Source: G965212025 sp965237985 (lineage in GTDB: Bacteria; Pseudomonadota; Gammaproteobacteria; Poriferisulfidales; Oxydemutatoraceae). Taken from it: 64,000 bases of DNA. This document shows positions 1-9,345 of the stretch, piece after piece. Position numbers and translations under genes: made by a program. Within the stretch, counting starts at the first letter, position 1; each line of letters starts with the position of its first letter. The DNA is taken from contig OZ250161.1 in assembly GCA_965237985.1 (NCBI GenBank), forward strand, positions 620,001 to 684,000. The letters are read 5' to 3'. The notes beneath the pieces are model-generated. The model saw only the letters and a program-made list of their open reading frames with translations. It was not told the DNA's origin and searched no databases.

Positions 1-1
1 G

Positions 2-373
2 TACCCGAGCGTCGATTTGGCTAATCGTTTCCACGAAGACCATATCTTCCCGAAGTCACGGTTCACCCGAAAGCGCCTTCTTGATGCGGGTGTTCCAGAA
101 GATCAGGTCCTTGCCTTTCAGGAACGCCGAGATCGGATCGCGAACCTCCAGCTCCTCGAGGGAACCCCAAATCAGGAGAAGTCTGCGAAGATGCCAGCGG
201 AATGGCTGCGGGATCACTTCACCAGCGAAGACGGGTTGACCGGGTGGAAACTCCGGAACTTCGCGGACGACGTTCCAGATGCCATCGCTGGATTTCTTGA
301 ATTCAACGATGCTCGTCGAGAGAAGATGAAGGCGCGCCTCGCCCAGCTTCTCGGTGTGTCCCTCGGCGGTTGA
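2..373 (+). CDS. C-terminal part of an HNH-type (DUF262/DUF1524, GmrSD-like) protein
   Basis: The frame is open at the left edge, so only the C-terminal ~123 residues are present. They begin with the HxxxP-type segment HEDHIFPKSRF, which resembles the HNH nuclease core of the DUF1524 domain found at the C-terminus of DUF262/GmrSD-type proteins. In that family this domain cuts DNA and the missing N-terminal DUF262 domain binds or hydrolyses nucleotide; some members restrict modified phage DNA. The stop at 371-373 lies 8 bp before the convergent DUF5131 gene. Its place beside TcmP/DUF5131 and decayed restriction genes suits a defence or mobile island. The family assignment rests on this motif and the length of the tail only. 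Confidence 0.6.
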   Translation, partial: YPSVDLANRFHEDHIFPKSRFTRKRLLDAGVPEDQVLAFQERRDRIANLQLLEGTPNQEKSAKMPAEWLRDHFTSEDGLTGWKLRNFADDVPDAIAGFLEFNDARREKMKARLAQLLGVSLGG

Positions 374-381
374 CCAACGCG

Positions 382-1149
382 TCAAGGGGACGCAGACGCA
401 ACCGACAACCCTCTTTGCCTTGGTCGTGGTCGGGCATCCGGCGCTCCCGGCATCTCATCCCAGGTTCGGCCTTCGAGATCGCGTCCAGCTTTCTTCTTGT
501 TCTTGCCGCCCCACTGCTTGAAAAAGAACGGCACTCGGGCGCGGCAGCACTGGTCTCGTAGGTCAGTCACCCACGCCAGATTCATGGGCCGGGACTTCGG
601 GCCAGACTCTCCGCCCACGATCACCCAGTCGATGCCGTCGAGGTCCAAATTCGGCAGTGGACCAAGTAAAGGCTCGAGGGAAAGGAACTTAATCTCCGCG
701 TTGGTGCTGCGGAGGTCATCGATCCGGGCGTAGTATTTCTCGGTCTCGACGCTCACCCCCATCCAAATGTTCAGTGACCACTCGAGGCTTGCATTCAGTT
801 GTACGACGCGACCGGCGCGCTTGGTCAGAACCTGGAAGCGGTGCCAGTGCGCGCGGCGCATAACGTCGAAGACCCTCTGGATATAGGCGAGCGGCACGTC
901 CTTGTGGAATAGGTCGCTCATGGAATTGACGAAGATGGTCTGCGGCTTCTTCCAGCTGAGCGGAAGATCGAGCATCTGCGGCTGCAGCGTCAGCTGAAAC
1001 CCGTTCGCGTAATTTGCCTGCCCCATCGCTTGGAGTCGCTTGGCCATTCGTTCCGCATAGCAGTACTTGCAGCCCGGGCTGATCTTCGTGCAGCCGGTCA
1101 CCGGGTTCCAAGTTGATTCGGTCCACTCGATGCCGGAGCCCTTGGCCAT
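382..1149 (-). CDS. DUF5131 (phage Gp37/Gp68-like) three-Cys protein
   Basis: About 255 residues. The N-terminus carries IEWTESTWNPVTGC followed by a C-x6-C-x2-C cluster (CTKISPGCKYC) at about residues 18-28, then MSDLFH, a GGESG segment and a FFKQWGG segment, all typical of the phage Gp37/Gp68 (DUF5131) family. The cysteine spacing recalls radical-SAM-like iron-sulphur proteins, but no activity can be read from the sequence. I place the start at ATG 1149, which overlaps the stop of the upstream TcmP gene (TGATG); a GTG one codon earlier is possible. Members of this family are often encoded next to 'three-Cys-motif partner' proteins, exactly as here, so the two probably act together. The C-terminus is proline- and arginine-rich and may be shifted. 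Confidence 0.8.
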   Translation of the reverse strand: MAKGSGIEWTESTWNPVTGCTKISPGCKYCYAERMAKRLQAMGQANYANGFQLTLQPQMLDLPLSWKKPQTIFVNSMSDLFHKDVPLAYIQRVFDVMRRAHWHRFQVLTKRAGRVVQLNASLEWSLNIWMGVSVETEKYYARIDDLRSTNAEIKFLSLEPLLGPLPNLDLDGIDWVIVGGESGPKSRPMNLAWVTDLRDQCCRARVPFFFKQWGGKNKKKAGRDLEGRTWDEMPGAPDARPRPRQRGLSVASASP

Positions 1150-2070
1150 CACCGCACCTCCTTGAGCAGGTGCTTCGCGATGCGCAGCGCGATCTTCCTG
1201 GCCCGTTCATTGCCTGCGGCAAAGCAGAGGTGGTAGAGCGGATTATTCACCGAGTTGCGCAGAACTCCTGGCTCATCGACCACACCCGCGAAGACGTCCT
1301 TCAGTCGGTTGTTGTAGTAGCGACCGATGGTCTCCCTCTCCACCTTGTCCACGCGCTCCTGCTCGTTGCCGAAGAGGTCTGTGGTGGTCTGCTTGTCGTA
1401 GAACTCATCGTACCAATCTTCTGTGCCAAAGAGAAGGTTGAGTCGCTTTTCCCACGACTCAGGGATGTCACCCGACTTCGTGAGCAAACGGTTGACAGCG
1501 ATGCCGAGGGGGAAGAGCAGCCAAAGGTCAATCGCTTCCGTCTTCGCGATCGCCTCGATGGTCGCCCATTCAACTTGCATCCCGTAGGGGTCGAGGAACA
1601 AGACGGCTCGGTGGGAGCTCCAGTCACTGCTGCAAAGATCTTGGATCTCCTGATTCGCATCTCCTTGGTGAACCGAGATGTCGTTGGCGAGGTCCGGGAA
1701 TTCTTCCTTGAGTGCCTCGAGCTCGCTGCATCGTTTTGCGTTTCGCTCAATGAAAATGTAGCGGTCGAATCGCGGCACGGTCTTCAGCGCCAACCGTGCT
1801 GAGCCGTCGAGTAGGTCTTGGGGCTCTTTCTCCGCCAGGTCGGGAAATAGGGGACTCTGAGCAGTTGCCTCCCCGCTACGCGCTTCGCGGTAACCAGTGC
1901 CAGAAAACGCGTCGATGTATCCCTTCCGAAAGGGCCGCTCCGCGGTGGGCTTGTCCTTGAGCGCGGTCGTGTATCTCCCAAGGTAGCTCTCCAAGACTTC
2001 CAGCTTGGTCTGAGGTCCAATCGCCACCAAATCTATGGGCTTTTCCTCCCCCTTTTCCCTTCTTAGTCAT
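1149..2070 (-). pseudogene. tcmP: TcmP, three-Cys-motif partner protein, frameshifted near its N-terminus
   Basis: The long frame (to about 2030, with no ATG at its head, only TTG) gives the TcmP pattern: KLEVLESYLGRYTTAL, YIDAFSGTGY (a methyltransferase-like glycine motif), FIERN, HQGDAN and VLFLDPYGMQV. The expected N-terminus lies in a different frame, starting at ATG 2070 and reading MTKKGKGGGKAHRFGGDW, with the switch near 2005-2015. Joining the two frames restores a normal family N-terminus, so there is one frameshift, either a real mutation or an assembly error. A shorter protein from the TTG would lack the conserved HRFGGDW segment. The stop overlaps the DUF5131 start, so the two genes form one operon. 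TcmP function is unproven. Confidence 0.75.
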
Positions 2071-2094
2071 ACCTGTGCACTATACCTGTGTTCA

Positions 2095-3215
2095 GGCATC
2101 GGGTCGATCCCCATCCTGTTCATCATTGACCGTCTCCGCCCGGCTTGGTTGTCGATGAAGCACATTGCATTCCAGACTGGGCCATGATTTTCGCCCCGAT
2201 TATCGGCGGCTCGGGCGCACAGCGCGCACCCTGCCAGCCACTACTGCCACAGCCAATGAACGTGTTATGCGGGATCTCGAATCCGTGCTCGGTCCAGAAC
2301 TACAAATCTTGAAAGGAACGCTGGACCGTCCATCACTCAGCCTCCCCACAATTCGTATGCCAAAAAGTGAACAGCGTCTTGTCTGACTCGCAGAGCGTGT
2401 GCCTGAACTTCCTGGAAGTGGCATCATCTACACGCTGACAGTCCGTGACGCTGAACAGGGTGGCCGTCTGGTTGTCAACAAATGGAATAACTGCTGAAGC
2501 GTACTTCAGGAAGCACCGAAGAGAAGAAAAAACCTTATTTAGAGGAGAAATGACTGAACAATCAACTAAAGGTTCTCGTTGCCACAACAGTACTGGCATG
2601 GGCTTTGACAAGCCACGTGGGTCATTCATTGAAATGACTGAACAATCAACTAAAAGTTCCGTTGCCACAACAGACTTGGCATGGGCTTTGACAAGCCGGA
2701 CGTGGCTTTTGTCATTCATTGAAATGACTGAACAATCAACTAAAAGTTCTCGTTGCCACAACAGTACTTGGCATGGGCTTTGACAAGCCGGACGTGGCGT
2801 GGCTTTCGTCATTCATTGAAATGACTGAACAATCAACTAAAAGTTCTCGTTGCCACAACAGTACTTGGCATGGGCTTTGACAAGCCGGACGTGGCTTTTG
2901 TCATTCATTGAAATGACTGAACAATCAACTAAAAGTTCTCGTTGCCACAACAGTACTTGGCATGGGCTTTGACAAGCCGGACGTGGCTTTTGTCATTCAT
3001 TGAAATGACAGAACAATCAACTAAAAGTTCTCGTTGCCACAACAGTACTTGGCATGGGCTTTGACAAGCCGGACCTGGCTTTCGTCATTCATTACCAGAC
3101 ATCGGGTTCAGTGGTGACGCATTACCAACAAGTCGGACGCACCGGGCGCAACCGCCAGAGGCCTACGGCGTGCTCTTGAGTGGTGAGAAAGACAGAAAAG
3201 TCAACGATTTCTTCA
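2095..3215 (+). pseudogene. RecQ-family DNA helicase remnant
   Basis: Short stretches in shifting frames match a RecQ-like ATP-dependent helicase. GLVVDEAHCIPDW (DEAH box, codons at 2154-2165) is followed by GHDFRPDYRRLGR, ATTATANERVMRDLES, LQILKGTLDRPSLSL, ELPGSGIIYTLTVRDAEQ and WLSTNGITAEAY. After an internal tandem array the match resumes with HYQTSGSVVTHYQQVGRTGR (motif VI) and ends at AYGVLLSG near 3185. The Walker A half is missing, at least four frame changes and a TGA at 2384-2386 are present, and a 92-bp segment is repeated six times. The gene is dead. The remnant starts just upstream of the divergent tcmP and probably belonged to the same island. Confidence 0.8.
2545..3096 (+). repeat. 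Six tandem copies of a ~92-bp segment of the recQ-like gene
   Basis: Copies begin with GAAATGACTGAACAATCAAC; the ATG lies at 2550, 2634, 2724, 2821, 2913 and 3005 (spacings 84, 90, 97, 92 and 92). Copies 3-6 are almost identical, while copies 1 and 2 carry small deletions. In the helicase frame one unit encodes helicase motif V, with the core LGMGFDKPD, and the last copy runs straight into motif VI. Units of 92 bp are not multiples of three, so each shifts the frame. There are no unique spacers, so this is not a CRISPR array. Confidence 0.95.
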
Positions 3216-4110
3216 TCGCTTTTGCAACCTCCTTTTCCTCAGTGCTGCCATCTCCTTCATGGTTATCAAGAAAATTGTAGGCTTCTTTTGCAGTTTTACC
3301 TTCGACTGCGGCTGCTAGCTTGGCAGCACACTTAATCAATCTTTCGCTAGGGACACGTAGTTGCCAACCGTCATCAGGGAGAACTGCAGCATCAATCCCG
3401 GGATATGCCTGCGTGGTGTCGAAGTGCCTGCTGTCCATAGCTTCCCAATTAAACAGCTTCTCATCCTCCTCTCCTGTCTTTTCAACTACAAATGTATAGT
3501 AAGTCAGAAAGCGTTTACAAAACTCACCCTCATTATCGCCACCGTAAAAAGCTGGTGCGTGCATCACATACCCCGCTGCCACGGAAGATTCGACCTTATT
3601 TATGACATAAAGAGGGGGCTTGCATTTAGCTGTTATTTTCTGACCGTTGTCTTGGCCGTGGTCCTGTCCAGTTTCATGACGAAAAACAGTGTCGGTCCTC
3701 AAGCCCGATAACTCCAACATTTGCTGTTGCCAGGCAGGCACTGCCTGCAGCTCTGAACTCTGAAGATCATCCGGTGCCACAATCGGCGGGACATTTTTCC
3801 TCAGCATTTGAGACACAAGATTGTTGAATTTACTCCTTCCAAGGGAAACATTGTCCTGCGCTGTGGTATGGGTATGGGACGCAACACTATCTTTAGCCAA
3901 TTCTGAAAGAATCTGTTGGCGCTCCTGCGTTATGTCGTAACGGTATGAATGGCTAAATTTAAAACGCACACAGTGAGCAACCCAAGAGAAAAAAGTACCT
4001 TTTCTGTAGCAGCACGTTCTATCGCTGCTGGCACCATCTTTGTTTGCCATCTCGAACTGGCCAAACCAGTTTCTTGCAGAACTTTCAAGCGCACCATCCT
4101 GAATCTTCAT
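3163..4110 (-). CDS. Unrecognised protein, family A member 1
   Basis: 315 residues, start ATG 4110 behind an AGGAGGG ribosome-binding site about 10 bp upstream. I recognise no domain. Residues ~38-75 (KGTFFSWVAHCVRFKF, then SYRYDITQERQQIL) match the other two copies at 11.2-12.1 kb and 15.4-16.5 kb, as does a later stretch with FLTYYTF, LFNWEAMD, a W-x-LRVP-x-ER segment and a KLAAAVEGKTAKEA helix. There is no signal peptide and no membrane segment. The last ~15 codons lie over the end of the recQ remnant, so the true C-terminus may be shorter. The presence of three paralogues on one island suggests a lineage-specific family, perhaps effector- or toxin-like, but that is speculation. Confidence 0.55.
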   Translation of the reverse strand: MKIQDGALESSARNWFGQFEMANKDGASSDRTCCYRKGTFFSWVAHCVRFKFSHSYRYDITQERQQILSELAKDSVASHTHTTAQDNVSLGRSKFNNLVSQMLRKNVPPIVAPDDLQSSELQAVPAWQQQMLELSGLRTDTVFRHETGQDHGQDNGQKITAKCKPPLYVINKVESSVAAGYVMHAPAFYGGDNEGEFCKRFLTYYTFVVEKTGEEDEKLFNWEAMDSRHFDTTQAYPGIDAAVLPDDGWQLRVPSERLIKCAAKLAAAVEGKTAKEAYNFLDNHEGDGSTEEKEVAKAMKKSLTFLSFSPLKSTP

Positions 4111-4186
4111 TTACAACCTACCCTCCTTTTGCTCATCAAGGCCTTCAGCCACGTTCCATTGCCTTAAACTAAAAACACCCGCTGAC

Positions 4187-4396
4187 ATGACCATCCACAC
4201 ACCGCCATTCTATCAAAAAAACAATTTGGCGAATGAAGTTGACCACGTGAAGCCGGTGAGAGGCGGTGGCAATCCCTTTGATATGGTGGACCTGCAAGCA
4301 ATGTGCAAGTTATGCCACAGCAGAAAAACCAGAATTGATGCCGGTAAACCGCCAGTACGCAAAATTGTAAACGGGGACGGGAGCCCCAAACGATGA
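4187..4396 (+). pseudogene. HNH endonuclease fragment
   Basis: The ORF from ATG 4187 encodes NNLANEVDHVKPVRGGGNPFD, then LQAMCKLCHSRKT, with the H, N and H residues and CxxC of phage-type HNH nucleases (xVDHxxP, N, C-LCHSRKT). The normal N-terminal zinc-binding part, with a first CxxC pair, is missing; only about 70 residues remain. In phages such genes often sit just before the terminase genes. It is probably a relic of a prophage or mobile nuclease. Confidence 0.65.
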
Positions 4397-4553
4397 CTTG
4401 CCGTTTTGTCAAGCAACTCCGTCTAGAATGGCGATTAAGGTGTGGAAGGATGATGCCCCGCCTTGCAAGGAACTCAAAAAAGAGCTTATTTATAGTTCGA
4501 GCAATGACTACGTTGACTCCCATGACGCCTGTTCTCTTAGATAGCCCCACGGT

Positions 4554-4742
4554 TCAAAAAACTGCGGCAATCCTGTTTCCAGTGGAGTGGGCGTGATGGG
4601 TGCTCGTGGCAAGAGTCCAATGAGCGCTGAACAGGCTAACCTCATGCGTTCGCCGCTCGATGAACGCGGCGCTGAGCCCTCCCCGTGCGCCCGGATCGAT
4701 CACCCGCAAATCGCCCGACACGTCGTCAAACAGACTTGCCAT
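4554..4742 (-). pseudogene. DNA adenine methyltransferase fragment
   Basis: From ATG 4742 the frame reads MASLFDDVSGDLRVIDPGA then RGGLSAAFIERR, which resembles SAM-binding motif I of BsuBI/PstI- or Eco57I-like N6-adenine DNA methyltransferases (DPGAGxGxLTAAF). Here the central glycine region reads DPGARGG. After about 35 residues the similarity stops and no catalytic motif follows, so this is a scrap. It lies between an HNH fragment and the type I restriction genes. Confidence 0.5.
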
Positions 4743-4749
4743 GAAGTGT

Positions 4750-5143
4750 AGAAATTCAGACTTGAGCTGACAGTTACCCGTTTATCAGCAACCGACTGTC
4801 AGGTTAAGTTTAGTTGTAGAAGTTTAGACCCAATCGGGGCTTGGTCATGTGCTGCCCCAGCCCCGACCGTCTCTTGGGGTCGAGCTTTGGCGAAGCGTCC
4901 AAGCGGTAGAAGTCGGCGGTTTCGGCAAAGGTTGCTTGCATCCAATTCACCGCTCCCCGCTCGCTGCACGAAACTTCAACGGGAGCTGTGATTCGCCTCT
5001 ACCAATCGCTCCAGGAATTCCGCGATCACCTGGCGCGTGCTTCGAGAGAGTGAAACATCACGCTACTCGGCCAAGGCCGTCAACTCCGCGTGCTCATCTT
5101 GATGACGGTTTGCGTTGACTGTCGTACCATTCGCTCATTGTTT
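4750..5143. other. Stretch without a recognised gene
   Basis: No ORF here resembles a known protein. It separates the methyltransferase scrap from the 3' end of the ruined hsdR gene, and I see no clear terminator hairpin with a T-run. Confidence 0.5.
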
Positions 5144-7465
5144 TTAGCCAATAGCTTGTTTGTAGAGGTGCTGTTGAAAATCAATGAAAACGCTTCGTAT
5201 CTGCTCAATCTTGCCAAGTTCTTTCTGTGCCGCATGATTGCTTCCATATTTCGCATTGAGAACGGTACTAAGCTTAGAATCATCTAATTCATCTACGCCT
5301 TCTTGCACGTAGTTACGTAGGACAAATTCAATGAACTCACGTTGTGCTTTATCAAGGAATGCATATATATTTCCTCGCGCCATTTCTACCCTGGCAACAC
5401 GACTGACTGGAGTTCGCGCATAAGCGACGTATTCAAGTACATCAAACAAGTCACTGTTCTCAGCATTGATTAGTTCTTGTAGTTGAACCAAGTCGTCCTT
5501 GCTACATCCTTCTTTTTCCAACTTGGCAAGCAACTCCCTACGTGTAATGGGACTTGCTCAAATCTCGCGCAGTTTTTCTTCACTTTCGAAAAGCTTTGGC
5601 AAATGCAGAGTATCGAATAAGTGTTTTATAAAATCCTCGGCACTCATAGGTTTTCCGTCTACAAAAAAATGAGTAGACGATGTGCTTTGCAGCTCGCGTA
5701 CTTTTCCATCTGCTAACTTTATTTTTATTTTAGTTGGTTTGTCTCCGTCTCCGTTGTCTCCCTCACCGTTGCCAGTCTCGCCACCTTGCCCCCCACTTCC
5801 TCCATCGTTGCCACCTTCACCAACTGGCTCCAAAGGTTCACCATCCCATTCAGCATCGCTAAACAAACGATAAGCATTAACGAAATCAATGACAGTAAAG
5901 TAATACTTGCCTTCAAAGAGACGCGTGCCTCGTCCAATTATCTACTTGAATTCAATCATGCTGTTTATTGGACGTAGCAAAACAATGTTTCTTACATTGC
6001 GGCATCAACGCCAGTGTTTAGTTTTCGACTCGTAGTAAGAATGGTTGGAATTGGTTTTTCGTTGTCTTGAAACTGTTTGAGAAATATTTCGCCAAGCTTG
6101 CCTTCGTCTGCTGTTACACGTACGCAATAATCAACTGATGTGCTGTCTGATTCTTCATTAATTAAGTCGCGCACCATTGCTGCATGTGCTTGGTTAGCGC
6201 AGAAGACAAGCGTCTTTTCATTTTTATCAATGCTTGCGAGCATAACTTGTACACGCTTACGTTCGCGTGCCTCAATTTCAATGTCTTTGTTGAATTCTGG
6301 CTCTGTGTAAACGTGTCTTTCTTCAACTTTGCCCGCAAGCACCTCGTCATCTTCCGTATACATATACTCATCGATCGTAGTTTGTATGCATTTTATTTTG
6401 AAGGGTGTGAGAAAGCCGTCTTGTATGCCTTCCTTTAAGCTGTATTTGTAGACTGGCTCACCAAAGTACTCGTACGTATCAACGTTGTCGTGTCGCTTAG
6501 GCGTAGCTGTCAAGCCTAAGTGCACAGCAGAATTAAAGTGGTTGAGAATGTCGCGCCAAGAGCTTTCATCATTAGCCCCATCTCTGTGACACTCATCAAC
6601 GATTACAAAGTCGAAAAAATCCGATTCATATTCACCAAAGTATGGTTTGCCTTCATCGCCAGACATAAAGGTTTGGAAGATGGTAAAGAACACACTACCG
6701 TTTTTTGGCACTTCACCTTTCTTGCTGACTTCGCTTGGATTGATACGGACAAGCGCATCGTCGTTAAATGCACCAAAGTTCAAGTAAGCTTGGTTCGCCA
6801 AGATGTTTCTGTCCGCGAGAAACAGTATCCGTGGCGTAGGCTTTCCATCTTTTTGTATATTCCAACGGCTCTTGAACAGTTTCCACGCAATCTGAAAAGC
6901 TATGAACGTCTTTCCAGCGCCAACAGCAAGTGTAAGAAGCACACGCTGTATTTATTTGCGATTGCTTCCATAACGTTGTTAACAGCAATTTCTTGGTAGT
7001 AACGAACGTCTTTAGTGCCACTGACATCTTCAAAAGGAATTGCGTTGAATAAGTCAATCCATTCGCTCTTTTGAGTGAATGTTTTTTTCCACAGCTGTTC
7101 TGTTGTGGAGTGGAAAATCTTGCCACCACACTTACTTTTCCGCTCTTCAGGCAGATCTCGTAGATGGCTTTACCGTTAGCAGCATAAGAGGTTTCTAATC
7201 TCAACTTCTGAGCGTATAGCTTTGCTTGCGATCCGCCCTCGCTAACATGTAATGCATCACTCTTTGCTTCAAAAACAGCAAGCTTTCTATTTTTGTAGCT
7301 AAGCACGTAATCCGCTTTAAGCTTCCCAGTGTGAAAGCCACCGACACGTATTTCGCCAGCGTTAATGTTGTACTCACGCTGCACACGAACATCGCCACCA
7401 CTAACCCATCCAGCCTCCTTAAGCTGTGGATCTATTTGTTCCGCTCGTGTGTCAGCTTCGTTCAT
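5144..7465 (-). pseudogene. hsdR: Type I restriction endonuclease subunit R (HsdR), multiply disrupted
   Basis: Pieces in order are: N-terminal nuclease region (start ATG 7465; MNEADTRAEQIDPQLKEAGW, then ADYVLSY and VFEAKSD); helicase region with VGAGKTFIAFQIAWKLF, VIVDECHRDGAND and LGLTATPKRHD; motif VI with IIGRGTRLFEGKYYFTVIDF; and an EcoEI-type C-terminal region ending KQAIG. Frameshifts lie near 7150, 7000 and 5992. The last third is in one frame but is cut by TAG at about 5942 (CAG to TAG within the EFKQIIGRGTR motif) and TGA at 5558-5560 (probably TGG to TGA). The start overlaps the hsdS stop by 14 bp. Restriction is therefore almost certainly lost unless several errors are artefacts. 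Confidence 0.88.
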
Positions 7466-8930
7466 ACTGCCTCGCTTGAAGTTCTTTTGCAAGGATTACG
7501 GATTTAAGAGCTTGATAGTTCTCTACCTGCTTATTCGTGGCTTGCGTAATGTTATCAATCTCGGCAAAAGCTGCATCGAGCTTGGCTACAATGGCTTTTT
7601 GTTCTGCGAGGGGTGGGGCAAGTATCTGAATATCTTTGTACTGAGTGATCTGTAGATTTCTTATCCCAGTAGAATGCCGCTGCATAGGTTCAGTCTTTCC
7701 ACTGATATACATAAAGAAAAGGACTTTATGTAAGTAGTAGCAATCAAGCAGTTCCTTATCTTTTATACGTATCAATGACGTAAAGTTACTGAGACTATAT
7801 GGGGTTTCTGAGTGTTTTTCCTCAAAGATACAAACTCTCCCAACTGGCGTTTTGTCACCACCACCAGCTTTCTCTAAAATGATATCACCAAACTCTAATT
7901 GACGTTTCTCTAATTGCTTAACCTCTATATAGAGCTCGGCAACATCGTCAAATGACAACTTGCCACTTGCGGTAAAGTTCGTACTCCGTATTACATTTGC
8001 TTTCGTAAAAGGCTCTTTTTTTCCTTTCCACAATCCACTTTGGAATACGCAAACATCGCCAAGCTTTACCGCTTCAGCATCAATACCAAGCTCACTCGCC
8101 AGCAACGCTTGCTTCAACTTATCCACTTCTTCTTGCTTACGCTCAGCAGCCGCAATCGCCTTATCAATCTCGGCAAACGCTGCATCAAGCTTGGCGACAA
8201 TGGCTTTTTGTTCTGCGAGTGGTGGATAAGAAACTTGGATTGGGCTAAGTAACTGCCTTGTGATTTGTGGTTGAGCAGCCCCTGTAATTGCTTGGGTTAA
8301 GTTCATTCCTCCACGAAATAAATATTCCGTATAACGCAGTGACAAGTCGTTAGGATTTGGTTGGATCACCATTGCGTTACCGTTGATCCATGCAAACGGA
8401 ACAGAAACATTAACAGATCCACAAGTTGCGCCACGACAAGTAACAAGGAGTTGCTTTTTTTCGTGGTTATATTTGTTATATCTGCCTATTACACCATTTG
8501 CACCGTAAACAGGATATTCACCATCATCCAGCATTTCTTTTGCTGAAATAGTTTTAGGCTGATACATTTTGCAAACATCGCCGAGCTTCATTTTCTTCCA
8601 CTTCACAACCATTTTCTTATAAAAAACCAGCCCCACTCGTTCAATATGTTCCCGCAATTTCGCATGGGTCAGGTCTGCAAAAATAGAGATGTCAAAGGTG
8701 TAAGGGAAATACAGTTCATCCAAAGCCTCCTCAAGCGGATACACGCTGTTGCTCAAGGTTAAATCCGTGCCAAACAAGGTGATGTCAATATCCGAACCGT
8801 GCTTATAATTTCCTATGGCACGTGAGCCGTATAAAACTACTTTTTCAATTGCAGGAGATTTGGCAAGAACAGCGTGTATTTTATGCACAGTTTGCTGGGA
8901 TAAGCCGGTACTCTTGAGTTGATTAGCCAT
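7452..8930 (-). CDS. hsdS: MNT nucleotidyltransferase fused in frame to type I specificity subunit HsdS
   Basis: The start I prefer is ATG 8930 (MANQLKST), overlapping the HEPN stop by 8 bp. Residues 1-106 form a minimal nucleotidyltransferase (MNT): VVLYGSRAIGNYKHGSDIDI carries the full GS-x10-SDIDI active-site pattern. With no stop between, HsdS follows from about MVVKWKKMKLGDV (possible internal ATG 8612). It has two target-recognition domains, each ending in the conserved helix LAEQKAIVAKLDAAFAEID, near residues 265 and 460. HsdS chooses the DNA site for methylation and cleavage. MNT proteins of this type normally act as a separate antitoxin to HEPN by adding AMP to it. The fusion is either real or the result of losing the MNT stop codon. 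Confidence 0.85.
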   Translation of the reverse strand: MANQLKSTGLSQQTVHKIHAVLAKSPAIEKVVLYGSRAIGNYKHGSDIDITLFGTDLTLSNSVYPLEEALDELYFPYTFDISIFADLTHAKLREHIERVGLVFYKKMVVKWKKMKLGDVCKMYQPKTISAKEMLDDGEYPVYGANGVIGRYNKYNHEKKQLLVTCRGATCGSVNVSVPFAWINGNAMVIQPNPNDLSLRYTEYLFRGGMNLTQAITGAAQPQITRQLLSPIQVSYPPLAEQKAIVAKLDAAFAEIDKAIAAAERKQEEVDKLKQALLASELGIDAEAVKLGDVCVFQSGLWKGKKEPFTKANVIRSTNFTASGKLSFDDVAELYIEVKQLEKRQLEFGDIILEKAGGGDKTPVGRVCIFEEKHSETPYSLSNFTSLIRIKDKELLDCYYLHKVLFFMYISGKTEPMQRHSTGIRNLQITQYKDIQILAPPLAEQKAIVAKLDAAFAEIDNITQATNKQVENYQALKSVILAKELQARQYERS

Positions 8931-9345
8931 TATTGTCGCAAAGCGAAGTGAATTTTTTTGAAAACTCTTGAAAAACACCAAAAAAAGTATCTCGGATCTG
9001 TTGGGTAATCTTATTAGCCGTTTCTTGCTTGTAGGTATGCGATGTTTGGTTGCGTGCCTTTATCATCTCCATCCATGCCTCACCTAATTGAATGAGCCCT
9101 TGTTTAAAGGCCAAACGCGTACTATCTTTTGAACCCGTTAAGCCGGTATGCCCCATTTCTTCCAAATAGTCTTTCAAAACGTTCCAAGCCAATTCATGCG
9201 TATATTCAAATGCCTGTATCATCCCTTGCTTTTCCAGATTAGACAATTTGCGTTGCTGCGCTAATTCAACTGCTTCTTCGAGCGTTCTGAACGCTTGCAC
9301 AAAGTTATTGAAGCGTTGCTTCCAACGAATATCCGATTTATTCAT
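8923..9345 (-). CDS. HEPN-domain protein (HI0074-like), partner of MNT
   Basis: 140 residues, all-helical look, with the family segment KQGMIQAFEYTHELAWNVLK and the HEPN R-x4-H signature in ARNQTSHTY. HEPN/MNT pairs are type VII toxin-antitoxin modules: HEPN is an RNase-like toxin and MNT silences it by adenylylation. The start ATG overlaps the hsdM stop (ATGA), and the stop overlaps the MNT start, so the pair is embedded in the hsd operon and co-translated with it. Both key HEPN residues are present, so the toxin may be functional. Confidence 0.85.
   Translation of the reverse strand: MNKSDIRWKQRFNNFVQAFRTLEEAVELAQQRKLSNLEKQGMIQAFEYTHELAWNVLKDYLEEMGHTGLTGSKDSTRLAFKQGLIQLGEAWMEMIKARNQTSHTYKQETANKITQQIRDTFFGVFQEFSKKFTSLCDNNG

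Noticed and set aside
2545..3096. CRISPR array
   Set aside because: Units are contiguous with no unique spacers, and the repeat is a piece of a helicase gene. The same holds for the eno, ispF and dnaE arrays.
4595..4745. Phage terminase small subunit (MGARGKSPMSAEQANLM on the plus strand) after the HNH fragment
   Set aside because: Only the first ~17 residues look right, and most of the same DNA fits a methyltransferase motif on the minus strand better.
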